64,000 nucleotides of DNA from Ralstonia sp. RRA. Its GTDB lineage: Bacteria; Pseudomonadota; Gammaproteobacteria; Burkholderiales; Burkholderiaceae. Positions 26,376-35,525 of this stretch are shown piece after piece. The notes beneath the pieces are model-generated. The model worked only from the letters and a program-made list of their open reading frames with translations, searched no databases and had not been told where the DNA came from. The translations under genes were made by a program, and so were the position numbers. How positions within the stretch are numbered: position 1 is the first letter of the stretch; the number at the start of each line of letters is the position of its first letter. The DNA is taken from positions 806,001 through 870,000 of the forward strand of contig NZ_CP146092.1 in NCBI RefSeq assembly GCF_037023145.1. Direction: 5' to 3'.

Positions 26376-29042
26376 ATGCCTGACGCCGCGTCCCACGACG
26401 CCAGCCCTAAACCACACCGATCGCCGGTCAAGCAGGCTGCGCCCGTGCCTGCTGAAACTGCGGTTGCTTCTCGCCCTGATGCCGATACCGGTCGTGGTTT
26501 TGGCCTGGGCAACTGGACCGTGCTCGGCATCGTGCTGATCGTCGGCGCGCTGGTGTTCGACAGCCTGTATGCGTTGCTCGACCACGTGCACTACGCCGAT
26601 ATGGTTGCCGCGCTGCATGCCATGCCGCGCTCGCATGTGTGGCTGGCGATTCTGGCCACCGTGCTCAGCTATGTCGCCCTCACAGGCTACGATGCCTCCG
26701 GTCTGCGCTATGCCGGTGCGCAGGTGGCGCCCGGCACGGTCGCCACGACGTCCTTCATTGCTTATGCGCTGGGCAACACCGTTGGCCTGGGTTCACTGAC
26801 AGCCGGGGCGGTGCGCACGCGCCTGTATACCGCGGCCGGCCTGGACGCAGCGCGGGTGACCGAGGCAGTCGCCTTTGATGCGAGCGCGCTGGGTGTGTCC
26901 ACCACGGCTTTCGGCGCGATCGGGTTGCTGTGGGGCGCCTCTCATATTGCCGGCATCACGCACCTACCGGCAGCGTTGCTGGAAGCGGTTGCGCTGCTGG
27001 TGCTGGCTGGCGTGTTTGCGCTGCTGGCGCTGTGCATGCGGCAGCGCCACGTCACGTTGTTCGGCCGATGGGAAATCCGCCCGCCGCCGCCGGCGCTGGC
27101 GGCGCGCCAGTTCGTGATTTCAGCGGCAGACCTGAGTGCGGCGGCCGCTGCGTTGTGGGTGCTCATGCCGGCGGGTGCCGTTGACTTGCCTACTTTCGTC
27201 GCCTTTTACGCACTGGCTGTCACGCTGGGCGTGCTGAGTCAGAGCCCGGGCGGCCTGGGCGTGTTCGAGGCGGTCATCCTGCTGGGCTGCAGCGGTCAGG
27301 CACCACCGGCCGAGGTGCTGGCTGCGTTGCTCCTCTACCGCGCTATTTACTTTCTGCTGCCGCTGATCGTGGCTGCAGCCATGCTTGGGGTGTTCGAGTT
27401 GCGCTCGGGGGCGGGGGCGCCCTTTGCTGCCCCATTCGGTCGCGCGGCGGTCAAACTGTCGCCTGGTTTGCTGGCTGCGCTGACCATGGTGGCGGGTGTG
27501 ATGCTGCTCGTCTCCGGCGTCACCCCTGCCACGGATGAAGCCGAAGACCTGCTGCGCATGCATGTGCCGCTGTTCGTGGTGGAAGCGTCGCACATGATCG
27601 GCAGCGTGGCGGGCCTCATCATGCTGTTTGTCGCGCGTGGCCTGCTGCACCGGCTGGACGCTGCGTGGTGGGCGGCATTGGTGCTGTCGTTGCTGACCGG
27701 CGTGCTGGCGTTGCCCAAGGGCATTGCGGTGTCGGAGATGGTCGTGCTGGTGATGCTGGCGGTGCTGTTGATCATCTCGCGCCGGCAGTTTGATCGGCCG
27801 TCCTCATTGTTCTCGCAGCGGCTGGAGGTGGGCTGGCTGGTTGCCATGGCGTGCGTGTTTGCCGCCTGCGTGTGGATTCTCTTCTTCGCCTATCGCGAGG
27901 TGGCTTATGCCAACCAGCTCTGGTGGCAGTTCACCTTTGATGGCGATGCACCGCGTTCCATTCGCGCGCTGATGGCGGTGGCGGTCACGGGCCTGGGCTT
28001 CGGCATGTGGCAACTCTTCCGCCGTGAGTCGGGCGCGACCATTTGCCCGAGCACGGAAGAACTGGCCCGCGCCGCAGAGATCATCCGCAAGCAACCTGCC
28101 GCAGACGCCGTGCTGGCGCTGATGGGTGACAAGAGCCTGCTGTTCTCGCCGTCGGGCAACGCGTTCATCATGTATGCCAAGCAGGGGCGTTCTTGGGTGG
28201 CGCTGGGCGACCCGGCGGGCGCGCAGCAGGAGTGGCCTGAGCTGATCTGGCGGTTTATCGAGATGGCCGATGCGCACGGCGGCCGCGCGGCGTTCTACAA
28301 GACGCGCCCGCAAACGCTACCGCTGTATCTCGATGCCGGCCTGCGTGCCTACAAGCTGGGTGAAGAGGCTTATGTGTCGCTGCCTGAGTTCAGCCTCAAG
28401 GGCTCGCGCCGCGCCAACCTGCGCCACGGCGTGACGCGCGGCGAGCGTGAAGGGCTGTCGTTCGAGATCGTGCCGGCCGAAGGGGTGCCGGCAGTGCTGG
28501 AAGAGCTGCGTGCCATTTCCGATGAGTGGCTGCACAACCAGAACGCGCGTGAGAAGGGCTTCTCGCTCGGCGCGTTTGAAGACCGCTATGTGCTCAGCCA
28601 ACCGGTGGCCATCGTGCGGCGCGAAGGCGCCATCCTCGCGTTTGCCACGCTGATGTGCCCCGAGGTGCTGCGCATCGAGGCCAGCGTTGACCTGATGCGC
28701 CAGCGCGGCACCGTGCCGCCGGGCACCATGGACTTCCTCTTCGGCAAGCTGATCCTGCACTTTCAGGCTGAGGGCTATCAGCGTTTCGGCCTAGGGATGG
28801 CGCCGATGTCGGGCATGGTCGAACATGAGCTTGCGCCGCGCTGGCACCGCTTCGGACGGATGATGTTCCGCCACGGCGCGCGCTTCTACAATTTCCGTGG
28901 GCTGCGCAGTTTCAAGGACAAATTCGAGCCGGTGTGGGAACCCCGCTACCTGCTCGCGCGCGGTGGGTTGGCGCCGCTATTCACATTGACAGACGTTGCC
29001 GCGCTGATCGGCGGCGGGCTGAAGGGAGTGATCTCCAAATGA
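26376..29042 (+). CDS. mprF: Bifunctional lysylphosphatidylglycerol flippase/synthetase MprF
   Basis: An 888-residue protein. The N-terminal half has about 14 membrane helices (from about residue 40), forming the flippase; the C-terminal soluble domain (from about 560) is the tRNA-dependent aminoacyltransferase of the DUF2156/LPG_synthase type (FLFGKLILHFQAEGYQRFGLGMAPMSG, and FYNFRGLRSFKDKFEPVWEPRYL at the end). It attaches an amino acid, usually lysine, to phosphatidylglycerol and flips it outward, lowering surface charge. It overlaps acvB by ATGA, matching the lpiA-acvB arrangement known in alpha- and betaproteobacteria. The start at 26376 has only a weak ribosome site. Confidence 0.93.
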   Translation: MPDAASHDASPKPHRSPVKQAAPVPAETAVASRPDADTGRGFGLGNWTVLGIVLIVGALVFDSLYALLDHVHYADMVAALHAMPRSHVWLAILATVLSYVALTGYDASGLRYAGAQVAPGTVATTSFIAYALGNTVGLGSLTAGAVRTRLYTAAGLDAARVTEAVAFDASALGVSTTAFGAIGLLWGASHIAGITHLPAALLEAVALLVLAGVFALLALCMRQRHVTLFGRWEIRPPPPALAARQFVISAADLSAAAAALWVLMPAGAVDLPTFVAFYALAVTLGVLSQSPGGLGVFEAVILLGCSGQAPPAEVLAALLLYRAIYFLLPLIVAAAMLGVFELRSGAGAPFAAPFGRAAVKLSPGLLAALTMVAGVMLLVSGVTPATDEAEDLLRMHVPLFVVEASHMIGSVAGLIMLFVARGLLHRLDAAWWAALVLSLLTGVLALPKGIAVSEMVVLVMLAVLLIISRRQFDRPSSLFSQRLEVGWLVAMACVFAACVWILFFAYREVAYANQLWWQFTFDGDAPRSIRALMAVAVTGLGFGMWQLFRRESGATICPSTEELARAAEIIRKQPAADAVLALMGDKSLLFSPSGNAFIMYAKQGRSWVALGDPAGAQQEWPELIWRFIEMADAHGGRAAFYKTRPQTLPLYLDAGLRAYKLGEEAYVSLPEFSLKGSRRANLRHGVTRGEREGLSFEIVPAEGVPAVLEELRAISDEWLHNQNAREKGFSLGAFEDRYVLSQPVAIVRREGAILAFATLMCPEVLRIEASVDLMRQRGTVPPGTMDFLFGKLILHFQAEGYQRFGLGMAPMSGMVEHELAPRWHRFGRMMFRHGARFYNFRGLRSFKDKFEPVWEPRYLLARGGLAPLFTLTDVAALIGGGLKGVISK

Positions 29043-30826
29043 GTTGGCAAGTACCGCGCACGCAAGAGGCGCGGCATCGGGGAGTGCAACGTACCGGGCG
29101 GCGTGTGGTGACGATGGCCGCCACGGCAATCGCGTGCTGGCTGGCGATGTCGTCGGCCATGGCTGCGGATGCGCCCGCGGCGGCTTCTGCACCCAAGCCC
29201 ACACCGGTGCAGGGACCAGTGCTGGTGCCGCCGGTGGGCATGACCGGTGCCAGTGGCGTGACCGCAGTGCCGCCGCAAGGCGACATGCTGCCGCGCCTGC
29301 AGATGAGCGCCGCCGCCGTGACCGCCAACAAGGCCGCCAACGGTGGCGTGCTGTCGCTGCCCGTGGTGGCGCCGGCCACACCAGCTGCCGCGCCGGGCGC
29401 CGTCGAGTTCGTCACGCACGGGCGTTTTCGTGATGTGCCGGTCTACAAACCGAAGGGCGAAATCCGCTCTGTCGTGCTGATGCTCTCGGGCGACCAGGGC
29501 TGGACGCCCGCCACGTCGCGCATGGCGCAGAGCCTGGCGGAGCAGGGCGCATTGGTGGCCGGTCTCTCCACGCCCGCACTGTTTTCAAGCCTTGAGGCGG
29601 ATCTGGGCGACTGCGCCTTCCCCGACGGCGATCTGGAAAACTTCAGCCGCTTCCTACAAGCCTACGAGAAGGTGCCGGGCTACTACCCGCCCATTCTCGT
29701 GGGTGACAACGAAGGCGGCGCACTTGCCTACGCGATGATTGCGCAGGCACGCCCGAACATCTTTGCCGCGGCCATGTCGATGGAGTTCTGCCCGGTGCTG
29801 GAGCTGCGCAAGCCGCTGTGCAAGGGCGAGGGCGTGCACTTCAGCCGTCGCCAGAGCGAAAGCCGCACAACCGCCAAACGCACCAAGCCACCGGAAAACG
29901 CGGGCGTGGTGCTGCTGCCAGCCACGAAGCTGTCGGCGCCGTGGGTGGCGCTGCAATCGGGCACGCTCACGCCGTTTGCGCGCCGCTCAGGCCCGCTGTG
30001 CGAGGCACGCGCCACGCAAGCTTTCATCGATACGATTTCCGGTGCGCAGTCCGTCGTGCTGCCGGCGGTGCAACCGACTGCGCCGGGCGGCGCCAACGTG
30101 CCCCCCGTGACGGCAAGCGAGCCGTTCAAGGCCGCCTTCGCCAAGCTGAACGCACAGCGCAAGCCGCCGCCCCCGCCGCCGCCTGCGGCCGTGTCGGATT
30201 TGCCGATCATCGAAGTGCCTGCACAACCGGGTACGTCGTCGGAGTTGTTCGCGATCCTGCTGTCGGGGGACGGTGGCTGGGCCGGGCTCGACAAGGAGGT
30301 GGCAGCGGCGTTGTCCAAGTCGGGCGTGCCTGTGGTCGGCATCGATTCGCTGCGCTACTTCTGGACCCCGCGCACACCGGCCTCGGCCGCGGCCGACATG
30401 GACCGCCTGGTGCGCTTCTACGCCGCGCGCTGGAAGAAGAGCAAGGCGTTGCTGATCGGCTATTCGCAGGGTGCGGACGTGCTGCCCTTCATCGTCAACC
30501 GGTTGCCTGCCGCATCGCGCGAGCACGTGGCGCTGGCGGTGATGATGGGCCTGGGCAAGCGTGCCGACTTCGAGTTCCACATGACCAACTGGGTGTCGAG
30601 CAGTGCCTCGGGCCTGCTGATCCTGCCCGAAGTGCAGAAGCTGCCGGCCGGCCTGGGCATGTGCATCTACGGCAAGGAAGAGAAGGACACCAATTGCCCG
30701 GGCCTGGACCCGAAGCAGGTGCAGCTTGTGAAGCTGCCTGGCGGTCATCACTTTGATGGCGACTACGCCAAGCTGGCACGCATCATCCTGGAAGGTGCGC
30801 GCGCAGCCGGCGCGGCTGCGCGCTAG
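29039..30826 (+). CDS. acvB: AcvB/VirJ-family lysyl-phosphatidylglycerol hydrolase, periplasmic
   Basis: A 595-residue exported protein with a signal peptide around 26-43 (TMAATAIACWLAMSSAMA). It holds two related alpha/beta-hydrolase-like halves joined by a proline run (about 380). The C-terminal half has the nucleophile elbow GYSQG (Ser476), LLSGDGGWAG and a late LPGGHHFDGDY histidine. The N-terminal half has LMLSGDQGW but its elbow reads GDNEG (222-226), so the serine is missing. In Agrobacterium and Rhizobium AcvB removes lysine from lysyl-PG made by the adjacent LpiA/MprF. An in-frame ATG at 29114, closer to the signal, is an alternative start. Confidence 0.88.
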   Translation: MSWQVPRTQEARHRGVQRTGRRVVTMAATAIACWLAMSSAMAADAPAAASAPKPTPVQGPVLVPPVGMTGASGVTAVPPQGDMLPRLQMSAAAVTANKAANGGVLSLPVVAPATPAAAPGAVEFVTHGRFRDVPVYKPKGEIRSVVLMLSGDQGWTPATSRMAQSLAEQGALVAGLSTPALFSSLEADLGDCAFPDGDLENFSRFLQAYEKVPGYYPPILVGDNEGGALAYAMIAQARPNIFAAAMSMEFCPVLELRKPLCKGEGVHFSRRQSESRTTAKRTKPPENAGVVLLPATKLSAPWVALQSGTLTPFARRSGPLCEARATQAFIDTISGAQSVVLPAVQPTAPGGANVPPVTASEPFKAAFAKLNAQRKPPPPPPPAAVSDLPIIEVPAQPGTSSELFAILLSGDGGWAGLDKEVAAALSKSGVPVVGIDSLRYFWTPRTPASAAADMDRLVRFYAARWKKSKALLIGYSQGADVLPFIVNRLPAASREHVALAVMMGLGKRADFEFHMTNWVSSSASGLLILPEVQKLPAGLGMCIYGKEEKDTNCPGLDPKQVQLVKLPGGHHFDGDYAKLARIILEGARAAGAAAR

Positions 30827-31157
30827 GCGCGCCACGGTGTACGACGATTCTGATTTATAGTTTCGCCCTTGCTCGGGTGGAGCATCAGTCACTCCACTCT
30901 GCGGCACTGCTGTCGGTGCCATGGATGAAAGCGGTCGAGGCTTGGAACCCTCGTAGATAGCCGGCAAGTGTCGAGCATAGACACTTGTCGCCAATTGCTA
31001 TGGCTTGGCTTCGTCTTCAAAGGGCGAGCCAGGCATGGACGGCTTCGGCCGTGCCGATCGCTATCTATCGGTGTTCCAACTGTGCTTGTGCTCGCCCACT
31101 CCCTTTCCCCGAGGGCGTGGCGCGCATCCATTCAAACAATGAAGAGGACGACGCCCA
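30827..31157. other. Intergenic region with a hairpin
   Basis: No gene is supported in 331 bases. A perfect dyad CAAGTGTC-N7-GACACTTG lies at 30965-30987, about 170 bases before the small gene at 31158. It marks the left edge of a zone of unusual genes. Confidence 0.4.
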
Positions 31158-31394
31158 ATGACCCAGCCCGCTCCCGAGTTTCTCGATTCCAAGCGCACTG
31201 ACGCGCATGCCGAGTTGTTTGACAAGCTCTCCAAGTTGCGCACGCTGCTGACGATGTTGCATGCCGCCGGATTCGACATGTTCCGACGTCTTGATGTGAT
31301 GAGGCGGCAGGCAGAATATCTGTGGATGTGTATCGAGCTTGGGGATCAGGCGTATCAGGCGCTGCTGGTGTCCGATGGGTTGGCGGCGGAGTAA
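31158..31394 (+). CDS. Small protein of unknown function (78 aa)
   Basis: A 78-residue, mostly helical protein. Residues 20-65 alternate hydrophobic and charged positions (LFDKLSKLRTLLTMLHAAG, then MRRQAEYLWMCIELG) as in a helical hairpin. GAGGA lies 11 bases before the ATG. A hairpin AAGCCCGC-N8-GCGGGCTT follows at 31437-31460, without a T-run, and may act as a weak terminator. I do not recognise the family. It stands between acvB and an IS remnant, so it may be part of mobile or accessory DNA. Confidence 0.55.
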   Translation: MTQPAPEFLDSKRTDAHAELFDKLSKLRTLLTMLHAAGFDMFRRLDVMRRQAEYLWMCIELGDQAYQALLVSDGLAAE

Positions 31395-31436
31395 GGCTGC
31401 CTCGTGACGATCTGAGCCTCCTGCTATCTGCTCTGA

Positions 31437-31460
31437 AAGCCCGCCGAAAATTGCGGGCTT
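31437..31460 (+). terminator. Hairpin, possible weak terminator
   Basis: Arms AAGCCCGC (31437-31444) and GCGGGCTT (31453-31460) with an 8-base A-rich loop; no T-run follows. It lies 43 bases after the small gene. Confidence 0.4.
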
Positions 31461-31546
31461 ACGCGTTATCCGTCAGTTCTAGAGCCGCCTTTGGCGCATC
31501 TCGCATATGCCGCATACCGGCATTCCGTGGAAAGACTCTCTCAGGA

Positions 31547-31672
31547 CTTAGCCTTGGCAGCGGCACGCCGTGTTGGCGACGCTTGCGCGACTGGCAGGCA
31601 GCCAGCGTGTGGGATGAGGCGCGTTGGGCCGCGCTGGTGCGACTGCGTAAGTATGACCAAGTCGATACAGGT
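31547..31672 (+). pseudogene. Remnant of an IS5-type transposase
   Basis: The frame from 31547 reads LSLGSGTPCWRRLRDWQAAS and continues VWDEARWAALVRLRKYDQVDTG. This matches the GSGxTCWRRLRDWxxAGVWxxLHxxLLxxL segment that precedes the first catalytic Asp in IS5-group DDE transposases. Neither the start of the gene nor the catalytic domain is recognisable around it, and no terminal inverted repeats are visible. It is a decayed fragment marking a past insertion in the 31.4-31.8 kb gap, which otherwise shows no gene. Confidence 0.65.
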
Positions 31673-31840
31673 TACCGGTGGGGGCTCGGAGTCCGAGAAA
31701 TACTGGATGATGAGCCGGTAACGTGCGCGCCTCAATTTGCCAACAATTGTCGTGAGCAATGGGAGTTACTTCATTCCCTTTCTATAGTCTCTGTTGCTGT
31801 CCGCGACTGAACGCGGAGAAGCTTACGAGGAGACATAGCG

Positions 31841-33046
31841 TTGGATCAGTCTGACCCAGAAATTCCGTACTTGGAAAGAGGTCTGATTTTAAATACATCG
31901 TGGAGACCTTCCAAGACGACCTGCTCGCGAATTGACGCTGATGAAATTGCGTTGTCGATGAATCGGGCCGCACCGCCCTTGCGAGATCAGCAGCCTCCAT
32001 CGCCTCCTCCCGGCAAGCCTCCTACAGTCATGCGCCAGAAAAGGGACTTGGTCAACGATCTCATGGCGCTTCACGCATGGCTGAACACTCCATCACCGCC
32101 GAAGCCGGATAGACCAACGCCCCCTGCTGCACCTGCCATCAAGAAGCAAAAAATCAAGCCATTTGACCTTCAGGACATTCCTGATGCAATGGATCGCATC
32201 GGCTGGCCCATGTCAGCCAAGCTGCAGCGCAAGTGGTTTGCTGGGGAGCTGAACTATGCAACGACTGATGAAGGTGCGGTGAAGGGTATCAACCAAAATG
32301 GAGAACCATTTCCACCGAGCATGATTGATACAACCATGTTCAAGATGGATTGGATTCTTCAGTTCAAGCGAGCCAAAGAAAAATACGATGAACTGATAAA
32401 CGAAAAAATGTTCAACCAAGCCGCCATCAGAGCGCTGAAAGAGCAATTCTCAATGCTAAATTCATCCCCGTACTATGTTTACCCATGGGACTTGTGCAAT
32501 GGCGATATCCAAAGGTGGCACAGAGAATATCAATTCCAACGGGTTCCAGTTGATAGTGATAACTTGACAAAATTCGCGATGTTTGTCAAAGGAGTTGCTT
32601 GGGAAAATGGTCTGTTTATGGATGATCTATATGGTGCGCTCGGGGCATTTTCTTTTTATGCCACGCTGGGAGTGCATCAATTTAGTGCGGCCAACGGAAA
32701 AGGGGAGTTAACCATTAATAGCGTTCATGTTTACATGCGAGATGTTTTCACATTTCATGATCGCTCAGATGAGCGCGGAACTCAATATTTAGGGCATTGG
32801 AAAAAGGACGGTTTCATCGTTGTCCCCGCCGCGACTATTGCGGGGGAGCTTACAAAGAATGACTGGCCAAATTTCACTGTTGCAAAAGGTGGAGTAGTTT
32901 CGGAAAAAACAGTTTACTACCCAGTTCGAAATAAAGACTATCGGGCGTGGCAAATTCGACACGGGCGAGGTGGGGATTTGATTTTGTACTCAGATCGGAG
33001 AGAAGTCGAATTTCATCCACCAAAGGTCATAATATTTAATTTATGA
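31841..33046 (+). CDS. DUF6402-like protein, AT-rich
   Basis: A 401-residue protein. A proline-rich N-terminal part (about 45-105) leads into a conserved-looking body from FDLQDIPDAMDRIGWPMSA (about 109) through WFAGELNYATTDEG, MFVKGVAWENGLFMDDLYGALG and HVYMRDVFTFHDR to a C-terminal DYRAWQIRHGRGGDLILYSD. I recognise this pattern from Burkholderiaceae proteins annotated DUF6402, often seen near VgrG/type VI secretion genes; no VgrG is present here. No signal peptide. The start is a TTG with GAGGAG 8 bases upstream; ATG 31958 is an alternative. Base composition is clearly AT-richer than its surroundings from about 32.2 kb, suggesting horizontal transfer. It overlaps the next gene by ATGA. Confidence 0.62.
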   Translation: MDQSDPEIPYLERGLILNTSWRPSKTTCSRIDADEIALSMNRAAPPLRDQQPPSPPPGKPPTVMRQKRDLVNDLMALHAWLNTPSPPKPDRPTPPAAPAIKKQKIKPFDLQDIPDAMDRIGWPMSAKLQRKWFAGELNYATTDEGAVKGINQNGEPFPPSMIDTTMFKMDWILQFKRAKEKYDELINEKMFNQAAIRALKEQFSMLNSSPYYVYPWDLCNGDIQRWHREYQFQRVPVDSDNLTKFAMFVKGVAWENGLFMDDLYGALGAFSFYATLGVHQFSAANGKGELTINSVHVYMRDVFTFHDRSDERGTQYLGHWKKDGFIVVPAATIAGELTKNDWPNFTVAKGGVVSEKTVYYPVRNKDYRAWQIRHGRGGDLILYSDRREVEFHPPKVIIFNL

Positions 33047-33396
33047 AATTAATGAAGATTAAATACAGGGTTATGTCGGTTGTGGCGGTCGTAATTTGTG
33101 CTTTATATTTTACTTCCGCAATTAATCGGGTGCGGGCGCATGAATGTGTTAAAAAGGAAAGTAGATACGGGCCATATATCGGGGAGTATTGTTATCTGCC
33201 TTATCGCGACGGAATGTTGTTTAGATTATATGATGCAAAGACAAACAGGCTTCTGGCGGAAAGGGGTTACAGTGATATTGAGCCAAGAATTGTATTCAGC
33301 GAAGATGTTGTCTACTACAACATGAGTGCTTCGCCTGAGGAATACGTATCACTTCCGCCAACATGGCTAGATCGCTTGCGCGCAAAACTCCCTTGA
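33043..33396 (+). CDS. Small membrane-anchored or exported protein, partner of the DUF6402-like gene
   Basis: A 117-residue protein with an N-terminal hydrophobic helix (about 10-27, VMSVVAVVICALYFTSAI) and a short extracytoplasmic domain with two cysteines (HECVKK and GEYCYLP). The LPYRDGMLFRLYDAKTNRLL and LPPTWLDRLRAKLP segments resemble small uncharacterised proteins that I associate with DUF6402-type genes in Ralstonia and Burkholderia. It overlaps that gene by ATGA and shares its AT-rich composition. A role as immunity or accessory protein to its partner is an inference from the arrangement only. Confidence 0.6.
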   Translation: MKLMKIKYRVMSVVAVVICALYFTSAINRVRAHECVKKESRYGPYIGEYCYLPYRDGMLFRLYDAKTNRLLAERGYSDIEPRIVFSEDVVYYNMSASPEEYVSLPPTWLDRLRAKLP

Positions 33397-33445
33397 TCTT
33401 TTTTGTGCGCTCTGCTCAGCATATTCGGTAGCATGCGTCGATCAG

Positions 33446-34420
33446 TTAGGCCATCGCTTCCGGGGTCACGCTGCGTCGTGCGGCCCCGGGCGTTACCCCA
33501 TTGAACCGTTTGAACGCCCGGCTGAACGCCGCCTCCGACTGGTAACCCAGCCGGCTGGCGGCCTCGGCCAGCGGCAGGCGGTCTTCCTGCAGCCAGCCCA
33601 GCGCAATCTGCATGCGCCAGCGTGCAACGTATTGCATGGCCGGCTCGCCTACCAGTCGCGTGAAGCGCGCGGCAAATGCCGAGCGGGACATCGCCGCCTC
33701 TTCGGCCAGCGCACCGAGTGTCCATTCCCGCGCGGGCTCGCGATGGATCAATGCCATCGCGCGGCCAATCTGCTTGTCCTGCAATGCGCCCATCCAACCG
33801 CTGCGTGCAGCGGGATCGCGCTCAATCCAATCGCGAATGGCGAGGATGACGAGAATGTCTGCCAGCCGCGTCACCATGGTTTCGCCGCCGGGTTGAGGCA
33901 TGCGGGCCTCGGCGGCCATGAAGCGCAACGTTTGCTCGATCCATTGCGCGTGCGGTGATTGCCGGCTGTCGATGCATAGCGCCGCCGGCAGCAGTGCCGC
34001 CAGCCGCTGTGCGGCCGGGTGGCCGAAGCGCACAGCGGCGCAGATCATCTGTGCGGGCTCGCCGCTGCCGCCGTGGCGCAGCACTTCGTAGCGCTCGCTC
34101 ATCAACTCGCGCGGAAGATCGAACAGGCCCGCACACGCCACACCCGGCTGGCTGGTCAACCGATGCCCGGTGCCACGCGGCACGATGGCCAAGTTGCCGG
34201 GGGCGAGTGCGCGTGCCGGCTCACCCTCCACCTCCAGCCAGGCGCGGCCGCTGGCCACCACGTGCAGCATCATGCAGTCGGGCATGGGCGGTAGCGCCAG
34301 TCCCCACGGCGCGGAGAACTCCGAGCGGCAATAGAACACGCCGCTCATGCGCAGAAAGTGCAGCGCTTCGCCCAGCGGGTCGATGTGGGTCCAGGGAGGT
34401 GGCGTGTTTGTCGAAGTCAT
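33446..34420 (-). CDS. AraC family transcriptional regulator
   Basis: A 324-residue regulator. The N-terminal part (about 10-190) is an AraC-binding cupin_6 domain, and the C-terminal part (about 215-320) carries two helix-turn-helix motifs (LGALAEEAAMSRSAFAARFTRLVG and LAEAASRLGYQSEAAFSRAFKRFNG-V-P). It resembles the cupin-containing AraC group usually found next to small redox enzymes. It is divergent from the NmrA-like gene at 34564, the probable target. Arms CCATTG/CAATGG at 34446-34451 and 34477-34482 lie between them. Confidence 0.9.
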   Translation of the reverse strand: MTSTNTPPPWTHIDPLGEALHFLRMSGVFYCRSEFSAPWGLALPPMPDCMMLHVVASGRAWLEVEGEPARALAPGNLAIVPRGTGHRLTSQPGVACAGLFDLPRELMSERYEVLRHGGSGEPAQMICAAVRFGHPAAQRLAALLPAALCIDSRQSPHAQWIEQTLRFMAAEARMPQPGGETMVTRLADILVILAIRDWIERDPAARSGWMGALQDKQIGRAMALIHREPAREWTLGALAEEAAMSRSAFAARFTRLVGEPAMQYVARWRMQIALGWLQEDRLPLAEAASRLGYQSEAAFSRAFKRFNGVTPGAARRSVTPEAMA

Positions 34421-34563
34421 GGCGACATCCTGAGCAACAACGTGCCCATTGTGCGCTGATCTGGACGATCGAGCATCAATGGTGGACGCCCGGTCACACC
34501 TGAAACGGGCCCGCTTTCCATACTGGAGGCGTCTTCCACCCCAACGCTTTCAGGAGTTTCGCC

Positions 34564-35415
34564 ATGCAGATCGTCCAAGCTTTCCCCATCTCCTCCGTCC
34601 TCGTTCTGGGCGCCACCGGCAAGACCGGTGCACGCGTTGCGCAAGGTTTGCGTGCGCACGGCGTGACCGTGCGTGAGGGCTCGCGCAATGCCAACCCGGC
34701 CTTTGACTGGGAGGACCAGACCACCTGGCCCGCAGCATTGGCCGGCATGGACGGCGTCTACATCACCTACCAACCAGACCTGGCCGCGCCGGGCGCCGAG
34801 GTGGCTATCCACGCATTCGTCGCGGCGGCCAAGGCCGCCGGCGTGCGCCAGCTCGTGCTGCTCTCCGGCCGTGGCGAGCCCGCCGCCCAGCGCTGCGAAG
34901 CCATCGTGCAGAACAGCGGCTTGGCGTGGACGGTGCTGCGCGCCAGCTGGTTCAACCAGAACTTCAGCGAAGGCCATCTGCTGGAGCCCGTGCTGGCCGG
35001 CGTGATTGCGCTGCCCGGCGGCAACGTCGCCGAACCGTTTGTCGATGCGGGGGATCTGGCCGACGCTGCCGTCGCCGCCTTTACCGATGCACGCCACATC
35101 GGCCAGTTGTACGAGATGACCGGCCCGCGCGCGCTGACCTTTGCCGAAGTGGCCGAGATCCTGAGCGATGCGCTCGGCCGCGACATCCACTATCAGCCGA
35201 TGGAGACGGATGCGTACGTGGAGATGCTCTCCGACTATGTGCCGCGCGAGTTTGCGGTGTTTCTCGGCGGGCTGTTTGCTGAGGTGCTCGATGGCCGGAA
35301 CGTGCACGTGGCGGATGGTGTGCAGCGTGCGCTGGGCAGGGCACCGCGGGATTTCGCGGACTATGTGCGGGAGGTGGTCAAGACGGGCGTTTGGGATACG
35401 GCAGAGGCAATCTGA
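34564..35415 (+). CDS. NmrA-like NAD(P)-binding oxidoreductase
   Basis: A 283-residue atypical short-chain dehydrogenase. The Rossmann motif GATGKTG is at 16-22; there is no YxxxK catalytic pair, which fits the NmrA/HSCARG group that senses or uses NAD(P)H. RQLVLLSGRGEPAAQRCE and a TVLRASWFNQNF segment are typical of the family. TTTCAGGAG precedes the ATG by a few bases. The divergent AraC gene suggests induction by a small organic compound or redox stress. Substrate unknown. Confidence 0.85.
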   Translation: MQIVQAFPISSVLVLGATGKTGARVAQGLRAHGVTVREGSRNANPAFDWEDQTTWPAALAGMDGVYITYQPDLAAPGAEVAIHAFVAAAKAAGVRQLVLLSGRGEPAAQRCEAIVQNSGLAWTVLRASWFNQNFSEGHLLEPVLAGVIALPGGNVAEPFVDAGDLADAAVAAFTDARHIGQLYEMTGPRALTFAEVAEILSDALGRDIHYQPMETDAYVEMLSDYVPREFAVFLGGLFAEVLDGRNVHVADGVQRALGRAPRDFADYVREVVKTGVWDTAEAI

Positions 35416-35525
35416 TAGTCGTGGCACTGGATGAGTGTGGCACCCGTGCCGTCACATCTGCAAAGAGGGGTATTGGTTGGGCTGTTTCCGGTCATGTCGA
35501 CTACTGATATGGTGATATAGCATAT

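Noticed and set aside
31491..31721. 76-codon frame in the IS remnant region
   Set aside because: It is out of frame with the transposase-like segment and has no ribosome site or similarity.
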